Source: Pseudomonadota bacterium
Lineage (GTDB): Bacteria; Pseudomonadota; Alphaproteobacteria; Azospirillales; Azospirillaceae
Direction: 5' to 3'
DNA: 12,103 nucleotides
Assembly: GCA_023413605.1 (NCBI GenBank)
Contig: JAEZPL010000738.1
Coordinates: 1 to 12,103, forward strand
Shown: positions 7,061 to 12,103 of the stretch, in pieces
How the letters are laid out: the number at the start of each line of letters is the position of its first letter
Numbering within the stretch: the stretch's first letter is position 1
The notes under the pieces: model-generated
Told to the model about the DNA's origin: nothing
The model's database searches: none
What the model saw: the letters and a program-made list of their open reading frames with translations, nothing else
Made by a program: the position numbers and the translations under genes

Positions 7061-8065
7061 ATGCCCAGCACCCATCACACCAAGGTCCTCATCATCGGCG
7101 CCGGCCCGGCCGGCTACACGGCGGCCATCTACGCGGCGCGCGCCAACCTGCAGCCGCTCATGGTCCAGGGGATGCAGCCGGGCGGTCAGCTCATGATCAC
7201 CACGGACGTGGAGAACTACCCCGGCTTCGCCGACCCCATCCAGGGCCCCTGGCTGATGGAGCAGATGCAGAAGCAGGCGGAGCATGTCGGGACCAAGATG
7301 GTCTTCGACCTGATCGTCGACGTGGACTTCACCCAGCGTCCCTTCGTGTGCAAGGGCGACAGCGGCGACACCTACACCGCCGACAGCGTCATCATCGCCA
7401 CCGGCGCCCAGGCCCGCTGGCTGGGCATCCCCAGCGAGGAGACCTACCGCGGCTTCGGCGTGTCGGCCTGCGCCACCTGCGACGGCTTCTTCTTCCGCGG
7501 CAAGGAGGTCGCGGTCATCGGCGGCGGCAACTCCGCCGTCGAGGAGGCGCTGTACCTGACCAACCACGCCACCAAGGTGACGGTGATCCACCGCCGCGAC
7601 AGCTTCCGGGCCGAGCGGATCATGCAGGACCGCCTGTTCCGCAACCCGAAGATCGAGGTGGTCTGGGACAGCGTGGTCGAGGAGATCGTCGGCGAGGGCG
7701 ACGGCAGCATCGGCAACCCGCGCGGCGTGACCGGCGTCCGCATCAAGAACGCGAAGACCGGCGAGGAGCGCGTGATCCCCGTGGCGGGCGTCTTCGTCGC
7801 CATCGGCCACGAGCCGGCGACCGCCGTCTTCAAGGGCAAGGTCGCCATGGACGAGTCGGGCTACATCGTCACCGCCCCGGATTCGACCGCCACCAACGTG
7901 GCCGGCGTCTTCGCGGCGGGCGACGTGAAGGACAAGGTCTACCGCCAGGCGGTCACCGCCGCCGGCATGGGCTGCATGGCCGCCCTGGAGGCCGAACGCT
8001 GGCTCGCCCACCACGAGCCGGCCGCGGGTGCTCACGGTGACCCGAGCCCGATGGCGACGTGGTAA
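7061..8065 (+). CDS. trxB: Thioredoxin reductase (NADPH)
   Basis: This 334-residue flavoenzyme passes electrons from NADPH through FAD and a redox disulfide to thioredoxin in the cytoplasm. FAD-binding GAGPAG is at 13-18. The active-site disulfide C137-A-T-C140 is in SACATCDG. NADPH-binding GGGNSA is at 154-159, with HRRD (177-180) supplying the basic residues that select NADPH. The second FAD signature is GVFAAGDV (282-289), followed by YRQAVTAAGMG. The length fits bacterial TrxB, with a short extra tail (about 318-334). An in-frame reading extends upstream to 6731 but overlaps the preceding gene; the ATG at 7061, preceded by GGACAGAG, opens directly on the family sequence. It lies 23 bases after the unknown gene, so an operon is likely. 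The stop codon lies in a 17-bp tandem repeat. No thioredoxin gene is in the window. Confidence 0.96.
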   Translation: MPSTHHTKVLIIGAGPAGYTAAIYAARANLQPLMVQGMQPGGQLMITTDVENYPGFADPIQGPWLMEQMQKQAEHVGTKMVFDLIVDVDFTQRPFVCKGDSGDTYTADSVIIATGAQARWLGIPSEETYRGFGVSACATCDGFFFRGKEVAVIGGGNSAVEEALYLTNHATKVTVIHRRDSFRAERIMQDRLFRNPKIEVVWDSVVEEIVGEGDGSIGNPRGVTGVRIKNAKTGEERVIPVAGVFVAIGHEPATAVFKGKVAMDESGYIVTAPDSTATNVAGVFAAGDVKDKVYRQAVTAAGMGCMAALEAERWLAHHEPAAGAHGDPSPMATW

Positions 8066-8091
8066 AGTTTCGCTCGTGGTAAAGTTTCGCT
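8058..8091 (+). repeat. Exact 17-bp tandem duplication covering the trxB stop codon
   Basis: CGTGGTAAAGTTTCGCT occurs twice without interruption, at 8058-8074 and 8075-8091. The first copy contains the last codon and TAA of trxB. The second TAA is out of frame because the period is 17. Confidence 0.9.
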
Positions 8092-8099
8092 GAGGTTTT

Positions 8100-8213
8100 T
8101 TCACCACAAAGACACAAAGGATTTCACGAAGGACGACCGGCTTCCGGGCCTCGCGCAGGTTAAGCGGACCCGCTTTGGGAGGTTCTTTGTGCCCTTCGTG
8201 TCTTTGTGGTGAA
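8100..8213. repeat. 114-bp inverted-repeat (MITE-like) element between convergent genes
   Basis: The left arm 8100-8120 starts TTCACCACAAAGACAC and is the reverse complement of the right arm 8193-8213 at 20 of 21 positions. Similarity continues inward imperfectly (CACGAAGGA at 8125-8133 against CACAAAGAA read from the other strand at 8182-8190). The interior holds a small AAGCGG-AC-CCGCTT palindrome (8162-8175). The CACAAAGA-type short-period motif is, from general knowledge, a kind of dispersed repeat found in many bacterial genomes and often mistranslated as small proteins rich in K, D and H. It fills the gap between convergent trxB and doxX and could end transcription from both sides. There is no transposase, and flanking target duplications were not evident. 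Confidence 0.72.
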
Positions 8214-8219
8214 TGTTTC

Positions 8220-8705
8220 CTACCGCCGCGATCGCCAGCCATCCACGCTGAAGCGCCCGGCCCCGGCGGCGATCAGCGTGAAGAAGCCGCCGATGATGGC
8301 GACGTTCTTCATGAACTGGATTTTCTGCATGCCCGCCGCTTCCGGCGGCACCGCCCAGTAGCGGTGGGCGATCAGCGTCGCCATGATCGTGAAGACGATC
8401 ACCGCCGCCGCGGCCAGACGCGTCCACAGGCCCAGGACCACGGCCAGCCCGCCGAAGAACTCCACCGCCGCGCCCAGGGCGGCCATCAGGGTCGGGAACG
8501 GCAGCCCCTGCGCCTCCAGACTGCCGGCGAAGCCGCCGAGATTCGTCAGCTTGCCGAAGCCGCTCTGCACGAAGATCGCCCCGATCAGAATGCGGGCGAC
8601 CAGCAGCAGAAGATCCCGGTTTCCGACCGCCGTCCGGTCGACCCAGCCAAGCCCCGCCGTGTTCCGGCCCGCGTCCCGCGTGGTGTCATAGTCGTAAGAA
8701 GCCAT
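8220..8705 (-). CDS. DoxX-family inner-membrane protein
   Basis: This 161-residue protein has four predicted membrane helices at about 31-50, 72-93, 96-114 and 131-150. The DoxX pattern is clear: LLLVARILIGAIFVQSGFGKL (33-53), then VEFFGGLAVVLGLWTRLAAA (81-100) and FMKNVAIIGGFFTL (131-144). DoxX proteins are poorly understood. Some relate to the thiosulfate:quinone oxidoreductase subunit, and a mycobacterial one takes part in a membrane redox-defence complex. The start at 8705 is set by GGAGG eight bases upstream; an in-frame ATG at 8732 lies within a tandem repeat and lacks a ribosome site. The gene converges on trxB and is separated from dps by the dps terminator, so it probably has its own promoter. 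A redox role beside TrxB and Dps is inference. Confidence 0.9.
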   Translation of the reverse strand: MASYDYDTTRDAGRNTAGLGWVDRTAVGNRDLLLLVARILIGAIFVQSGFGKLTNLGGFAGSLEAQGLPFPTLMAALGAAVEFFGGLAVVLGLWTRLAAAAVIVFTIMATLIAHRYWAVPPEAAGMQKIQFMKNVAIIGGFFTLIAAGAGRFSVDGWRSRR

Positions 8706-8713
8706 GCCGCCTG

Positions 8714-8718
8714 CCTCC
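8714..8718 (-). promoter_or_regulatory. Ribosome binding site deciding the doxX-like start
   Basis: On the minus strand GGAGG stands eight bases before the ATG at 8705. It lies between the two candidate starts and so excludes the upstream ATG at 8732. Confidence 0.8.
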
Positions 8719-8726
8719 GCGCCGTT

Positions 8727-8751
8727 GGACATCGCTGTCGGACATCGCTGT
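8727..8751 (+). repeat. Tandem 12-bp duplication in the doxX-like leader
   Basis: GGACATCGCTGT occurs at 8727-8738 and 8740-8751, separated by one base (13-bp period). On the minus strand it lies just upstream of the doxX ribosome site, and each copy creates an ATG not in frame with the other. Confidence 0.85.
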
Positions 8752-8812
8752 TGAGAACAAGCCGGAGAGGCCGGTGTCTCCGCCCGGGTGTTTTCCCCGA
8801 CGCCAGAATGCG

Positions 8813-8841
8813 AAAAAGGGCACCGTCGCCGGACGGTGCCC
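8813..8841 (-). terminator. Rho-independent terminator of dps
   Basis: Arms 8818-8827 (GGGCACCGTC) and 8832-8841 (GACGGTGCCC) pair perfectly over 10 bp around a four-base loop. On the minus strand TTTTT (8813-8817) follows directly. It lies 32 bases beyond the dps stop. A weaker T-run (TTTT at 8844-8847) on the plus strand gives it some two-way character. Confidence 0.93.
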
Positions 8842-8873
8842 CCTTTTCACATCGGTTCGCCCGCTGGACGCGC

Positions 8874-9341
8874 CTACTCCAGCATGCTGCGCAGCATCCA
8901 GGCGGTCTTTTCATGGATCTGCAGACGCTGGGTCAGCAGGTCGGCGGTCGGCTGGTCGTTGGCCTGCTCGGCGGTCGGGAAGACCTGCCGCGCGGTGCGG
9001 GCCACGGCCTCGTGCCCTTCCACGAGCTGACGGATCATTTCCTGCGCCTTCGGCACGCCCTGCTCCTCGCTGATGGAGGCCAGCTTGCTGAACTGCGAGA
9101 AGCTGCCCGGCGCCGGGTAGCCCAGCGCGCGGATGCGCTCCGCCACCTCGTCCAGGGCGGTCCACAGCTCCGTGTACTGCGTCATGAACATGGTGTGGAG
9201 CGTGTTGAACATCGGCCCGGTGACGTTCCAGTGGAAGGAATGCGTCTTCAGGTACAGCGCGAAGGTGTCGGCGAGCACGCGGTTCAGCCCCTCGGCGATG
9301 GCCTTGCGGTCGGCTTCCGCGATTCCGATGTCGATCTGCAT
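8874..9341 (-). CDS. dps: Dps-family DNA-protecting ferritin-like protein
   Basis: This 155-residue protein is the usual Dps length. It forms hollow dodecamers that oxidise Fe(II), mainly with peroxide, store iron, and in many species coat DNA during stress. The ferroxidase ligands, shared between subunits, are visible: H37 with H34 in KTHSFHWNVTGP (32-43), and D64 and E68 in LDEVAERIRALG. The four-helix bundle ends in LQIHEKTAWMLRSMLE. There is no lysine-rich N-terminal tail, so DNA binding may be weak. The reading stays open upstream to 9482, but family sequence starts at the ATG at 9341, which has GGAGG at 9353-9357 before it. A strong promoter (9393-9421) and a clean terminator make it a single-gene unit. 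Peroxide or stationary-phase control is typical, but no OxyR site was recognised. Confidence 0.95.
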   Translation of the reverse strand: MQIDIGIAEADRKAIAEGLNRVLADTFALYLKTHSFHWNVTGPMFNTLHTMFMTQYTELWTALDEVAERIRALGYPAPGSFSQFSKLASISEEQGVPKAQEMIRQLVEGHEAVARTARQVFPTAEQANDQPTADLLTQRLQIHEKTAWMLRSMLE

Positions 9342-9392
9342 GTCGGTCACATCCTCCGTCTGGTTGTTCTTGCGGTCTTGGCTGCCCGGAAA

Positions 9393-9421
9393 ACTATAAA
9401 CCCTGCCGCGCTTAGGGTAAA
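9393..9421 (-). promoter_or_regulatory. Sigma-70-type promoter of dps
   Basis: On the minus strand TTTACC (9416-9421) and TATAGT (9393-9398, five of six matches) are exactly 17 bases apart. The start would fall near 9386, giving a leader of about 45 bases before the dps ATG. It is the best promoter match in the window. Confidence 0.6.
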
Positions 9422-9507
9422 GCCCGCGATTAGAACCATTCCAAAGAGCAGCCTTGCGCAGCCTGCATGCGACGCCGGCCACCCGGACAAGCTTGGGCGG
9501 GTCGCTC

Positions 9508-9540
9508 GCAGATCAAGGCTTGCGGCAGATAGGGCTTGCG
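9508..9540 (+). repeat. Imperfect 16-17-bp tandem duplication downstream of the Cache gene
   Basis: GCAGATCAAGGCTTGCG (9508-9524) is followed directly by GCAGATAGGGCTTGCG (9525-9540), which differs by one deletion and one or two changes. It lies in the gap between the stop of the secreted Cache gene and the dps promoter. No terminator was recognised for the Cache gene there. Confidence 0.7.
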
Positions 9541-9593
9541 AAAGACAGAGCGCTGAACGCGGGAGACGCCAGATACGGCTGATTTGGGTCCGC

Positions 9594-10082
9594 CTATTTG
9601 TAGATGCCGACGTAGGTGACCAGCTCCTGGCCGGGCACCCGCTTCACATAGGTGACCTTTGGTTCGATCCGGTTGCTGGCGGGATTCAGCCAGCGGTACT
9701 CGACCCAGCCCTCGCCCTTGTCCTTGGCGATGGACAGGATGTCCTGGACGATGAAGCGGCCGTCCGGGTCCTTCACGTTGATCACGCTCTGCCCCACGCC
9801 GGCCGGCCGCGGCGGGTACACCTTCCACACGCCGCCGAAATCGATGACGTTGACGTAGATCTCACCGCGCCTGAATTCGCCTTCCGCGTTGAAGACCTTC
9901 GCCGCCTCGTCCAGCCCCACGGACTGGATCAGGTCGGCGGATTTCCGGGCGATGGCCATGGCGTCGTCCTGCGTCGGCTTCGCATCCTGGGCAAGCGCCG
10001 GCGGGGGCGCGAGCACGGCCGGCCCGGCGACGGCCCCGATGGATAACAGCGCGGCGAACAGGGTGCGGATAAACCTGCGCAT
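9594..10082 (-). CDS. Secreted stand-alone single-Cache-domain protein
   Basis: This 162-residue protein has a Sec signal peptide: MRRFIRT, a hydrophobic core (8-20), and a probable cut after ALA (A31|Q32). The mature part is one Cache-like domain with no membrane anchor and no output domain. It contains GEIYVNVIDFGG (73-84), VKDPDGRFIVQDI (103-115) and GWVEYRWLNPASN (125-137), ending in VTYVGIYK. These match in order the Cache domain of the chemoreceptor at 3271-4959 (EYFFMQGMDG, DVRDPNGVPI, GGFIEYHWPHP). It should be a periplasmic small-molecule binder, perhaps delivering ligand to a receptor or kinase (inference). The start at 10082 has GGGGGAAG just upstream; longer readings to 10511 lose the signal peptide. 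Its own promoter should lie in the long spacer shared with panE. Confidence 0.85.
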   Translation of the reverse strand: MRRFIRTLFAALLSIGAVAGPAVLAPPPALAQDAKPTQDDAMAIARKSADLIQSVGLDEAAKVFNAEGEFRRGEIYVNVIDFGGVWKVYPPRPAGVGQSVINVKDPDGRFIVQDILSIAKDKGEGWVEYRWLNPASNRIEPKVTYVKRVPGQELVTYVGIYK

Positions 10083-10494
10083 GGAACTTCCCCCAAAGCC
10101 TGCGGCCCGGTGGCGGCGCCCGGGCCATCCCCGTTGTTGTGCGGCACCCGGCGTGTTTGCGCACAAGGTCGCGCGCAAATGGAGTGCATCGTTCGGGGGA
10201 CTATAAGCCAAGGATTGCGCGCGCAGGCCCGGCGTATTTTGCCCCCATCGCCCGGAACCGAGGCACCGCTGCCAAATCCCCGGGCAGAAAAACCGGCATT
10301 CCGCGACAAAAATCGAGCCGCGAGAAACACATAGCCCACCTCGAAAGAGGCGGCCCGCTTGCGCTTCGACCGTATGCGGCCTATTGCCGCAACGGCCGGA
10401 CCGCGCCACACTGTCTGTCGACGTCACGGGACGACAAGGTCCGCCCACCGAACGGAGCAGGCCGGCCCGGACCGCTTTTGGGAGGAACCAGAGC
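10083..10494. other. 412-bp divergent spacer between the Cache gene and panE
   Basis: No gene is supported here. On the Cache side, GGCCCGG/CCGGGCC arms (10104-10110 and 10120-10126) could form a hairpin in the leader just upstream of the ribosome site. Further out TATAGT on the minus strand (10200-10205) could be a -10 box but lacks a matching -35. On the panE side TTGCGC and TATTGC, 17 bases apart near 10360-10388, are a weak promoter candidate, and GCGGC-CTATT-GCCGC (10376-10390) is a small inverted repeat overlapping it. The middle, 10270-10335, is richer in A than its surroundings. Confidence 0.5.
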
Positions 10495-11418
10495 ATGCGC
10501 ATCGCAGTCATGGGTGCGGGCGCGGTCGGCGGTTATTTCGGTGCACGGATCGCGGCGGCCGGGGAGGCGGACGTCCACTTCCTCGCCCGCGGCCGGCACC
10601 TGGAGGCCATCCGCACCCACGGCCTTCGCATCGACAGCCAGTCCACCCCCCTGCACCTGCATCCCGTCAACGCCACCGACAGCCCCGTGGCCATCGGCCC
10701 GGTGGACGTCGTGCTGTTCGCGGTCAAGCTGTGGGACACCGACTCCGCGGCGGAGGCCTGCCGGCCGCTGCTGAAGCCCGGCACGGTGGTGATCTCCCTC
10801 CAGAACGGCGTCACCGGCATCGACACGCTGTGCCGCACGCTGGGGGAGGAGCATGTGGCCGGCGGAGTCGCCCACATCGGCGCGACCATCGCGGCCCCCG
10901 GCGTCGTCCGCCACACCGGCGCGCTGGCCCGCCTGACCTATGGGGAACTGGACGGCCGCGTGTCCCCCCGCATCGCCGCCTTCCACGAGGTTGCGTCACG
11001 CGCCGGCTTCAACGCCACCCTGTCCAACACGGTCCTGCGGGCGATGTGGGAGAAGTTCGCCTTTCTGGCGCCCTTCAGCGGCGTCACCACGCTGACCCGC
11101 CAGCCCGCCGGGGTGATCCGCCGCGTGCCGGAGACGCGCGCCCTGTTCCTGGACGCCGTGGCGGAGGTGGCGCGGCTGGCCCGCGCCCGCGACGTGGACC
11201 TGGGGGCCGACATCGTCACGCGCATCGAGACCATGCTGAACGGCCTGGTGCCGGAGATGAAATCCTCCATGCTGAACGACCTGGAGCGCGGCGGACGGCT
11301 GGAGCTGCCCTGGCTGTCCGGCGCGGTGGTGTGGCTGGCGGCGGAGGTCGGGGTGCCCACGCCTGTCCACAGGGTGATCGCGGCGGCCCTGGCGCCCTAC
11401 GCCGACGGACCGCCGTAG
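10495..11418 (+). CDS. panE: 2-dehydropantoate 2-reductase (ketopantoate reductase)
   Basis: This 307-residue enzyme makes pantoate from 2-dehydropantoate with NADPH, a step towards pantothenate and coenzyme A. The Rossmann motif GAGAVGGYFG is at 7-16, right after the start. Catalytic and substrate residues line up with the E. coli enzyme: N104 (LQNGV), K187 (WEKFAFLAP), and S258 with E270 (KSSMLNDLERGGRLE), spaced as S244 and E256 are there. The C-terminal helical domain ends VPTPVHRVIAAALAPY, as usual. The ATG at 10495 has GGAGG nine bases upstream; the longer open reading to 10384 adds sequence unlike the family. Paralogues of this family act on other 2-oxo acids, so pantothenate synthesis is likely but not certain, and no panB or panC is in the window. 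The gene ends in its own terminator. Confidence 0.9.
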   Translation: MRIAVMGAGAVGGYFGARIAAAGEADVHFLARGRHLEAIRTHGLRIDSQSTPLHLHPVNATDSPVAIGPVDVVLFAVKLWDTDSAAEACRPLLKPGTVVISLQNGVTGIDTLCRTLGEEHVAGGVAHIGATIAAPGVVRHTGALARLTYGELDGRVSPRIAAFHEVASRAGFNATLSNTVLRAMWEKFAFLAPFSGVTTLTRQPAGVIRRVPETRALFLDAVAEVARLARARDVDLGADIVTRIETMLNGLVPEMKSSMLNDLERGGRLELPWLSGAVVWLAAEVGVPTPVHRVIAAALAPYADGPP

Positions 11419-11436
11419 AACGCGTTTTTCCGAGGG

Positions 11437-11468
11437 GGGGTGGCGTGACGTCATGCCGCCCCTTTTTT
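11437..11468 (+). terminator. Rho-independent terminator after panE
   Basis: Arms 11437-11447 and 11452-11462 pair over 11 bp (two wobble pairs, all others Watson-Crick) around an ACGT loop, followed directly by TTTTTT (11463-11468). It starts 18 bases after the panE stop. Confidence 0.88.
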
Positions 11469-11654
11469 CCATCGACAGGTGCCCCGGCGCGGGTGGACCA
11501 TAACCTTGAAAGGGTTCCCTTTTTCCGAACACCCACAGCATTTCGAGCACCTGACGGGCCGCGGCGCGGCCGGCGCTTCCACAGGCGGGCCGGCGGCCTG
11601 CCAACGATCGCCCAAGGGGATTCCCCAAGGGATGAAGCCATACGGGAGGTGTGC

Positions 11655-12103
11655 ATGCCCCATACACAGATCCAGACGGCCCGTTGCGCCGCGCTGGTGG
11701 GTCCCTACCTCAGCGGCAAGACATCGCTGCTGGAAAGCCTGCTGTTCGCGGCAGGGGCCACCACGCGCAAGGGCAGCGTCCGCGACGGCAACGCCGTCGG
11801 CGACAGCTGCCCCGAGGCCAAGGCCCGGCAGATGAGCGTGGAGGTCAACGTCGCCTCCTTCGAGTATCTGGGGGAGCGCTGGTCCATCCTCGACTGCCCC
11901 GGCTCGGTGGAGCTGGTCTGCGAGACGCAGAACGCCCTGATGGCCGCCGACGTCGCCGTGATCGTCGCGGAAGCCGCCCCCGAAAAGGCCGTCCTGCTGG
12001 CGCCGCTGTTCAAGTTCCTGGACGAGAACCAGATCCCCACCTGCTGTTCATCAACAAGGTCGACACGCTGGGCGACCTGCGCGTGCGCGACGTGGTGCAG
12101 GCC
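11655..12103 (+). CDS. Elongation factor G-like GTPase, N-terminal part, frame broken by one base
   Basis: The gene opens at an ATG with GGGAGG (11644-11649) five bases before it and runs off the right edge. Residues 1-128 are a translational-GTPase G domain: P-loop GPYLSGKT (16-23), switch region ARQMSVEVNVASF (57-69), and DCPG (80-83) as the DxxG motif. After codon 128 the frame slips: the expected G4 motif INKVD, with the rest VDTLGDLRVRDVVQA, is found in another frame from about 12041, as if one C were missing from the CCCC run at 12035-12038. Both sides are otherwise intact, so either a sequence error or a very recent mutation explains it. The switch sequence differs from the RGITI of true EF-G, so this looks like the EF-G-like paralogue rather than the main factor. 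It follows panE after a terminator, so it is transcribed separately. Confidence 0.82.
   Translation, partial: MPHTQIQTARCAALVGPYLSGKTSLLESLLFAAGATTRKGSVRDGNAVGDSCPEAKARQMSVEVNVASFEYLGERWSILDCPGSVELVCETQNALMAADVAVIVAEAAPEKAVLLAPLFKFLDENQIPTCCSSTRSTRWATCACATWCR

Noticed and set aside
8063..8087. TAAAGTTT motifs, which match the -35 consensus of the flagellar sigma factor
   Set aside because: No GCCGATAA-like -10 follows at the required distance after either copy, and no plus-strand gene lies downstream.
8101..8427. Minus-strand 108-codon open frame containing the K/D/T/H-rich stretch of the repeat element
   Set aside because: It reads through doxX in another frame into the inverted repeat; such peptides are typical false genes created by this repeat type.
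8175..10046. A 623-codon open frame on the plus strand across doxX, dps and the Cache gene
   Set aside because: It is antisense to three well-supported genes, its translation is low-complexity (P, R, G, H rich), and high-GC codon use commonly keeps the opposite strand open.
10376..10390. GCGGC-CTATT-GCCGC as a terminator or operator
   Set aside because: Five-bp arms in a GC-rich spacer are likely by chance, and no T-tract follows on either strand.
11509..11522. AAAGGG-TT-CCCTTT inverted repeat between panE and the EF-G-like gene
   Set aside because: A two-base loop and short arms make an RNA hairpin unlikely, and it follows a much stronger terminator; it might be a protein site but nothing else supports it.

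Overview
The window is high-GC, gene-dense bacterial chromosome. The protein families fit an alphaproteobacterium, most likely Rhodospirillales of an Azospirillum-like type: an ELM1/DUF1022 protein, tandem small 2OG-Fe(II) oxygenases, a Cache-type chemoreceptor and an EF-G-like second GTPase. The taxon is inferred from protein character and base composition only. No rRNA, tRNA, CRISPR array, transposase or phage gene is visible, so this reads as ordinary chromosomal backbone.

Layout from left to right. An Lrp/AsnC-type regulator on the minus strand is cut by the left edge (<1-273). Divergent from it is an ELM1-family protein (440-1486). Next come two small paralogous 2OG-Fe(II) oxygenases (1668-2324, 2397-3029), closed by a strong terminator (3053-3081). 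An AT-richer spacer with two perfect palindromes leads into a Cache-domain chemoreceptor (3271-4959). A 649-residue protein that I do not recognise (5088-7037) follows, and trxB begins 23 bases after it (7061-8065). Between trxB and the convergent doxX-like gene lies a 114-bp inverted-repeat element (8100-8213). On the minus strand are a DoxX-family membrane protein (8220-8705), Dps (8874-9341, with terminator and promoter visible) and a secreted stand-alone Cache protein (9594-10082). A 412-bp divergent spacer leads to panE on the plus strand (10495-11418, with terminator), and then an EF-G-like GTPase (11655 to the right edge) whose reading frame breaks by one base near 12035.

Two functional themes can be inferred. 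Thioredoxin reductase, DoxX and Dps sit side by side, suggesting a redox or oxidative-stress neighbourhood, though they are not one operon. A membrane chemoreceptor and a secreted single-domain protein carry recognisably similar Cache sensor domains, suggesting small-ligand sensing.

The points most worth a second look are the unknown protein with three apparently related C-terminal modules linked to trxB, the paired palindromes before the chemoreceptor, the inverted-repeat element, the frameshift in the EF-G-like gene, and several short tandem duplications (12-18 bp) at gene borders, two of which include a stop codon. I found no clear novel multi-gene system. The unknown gene-trxB pair and the oxygenase pair are the nearest candidates.
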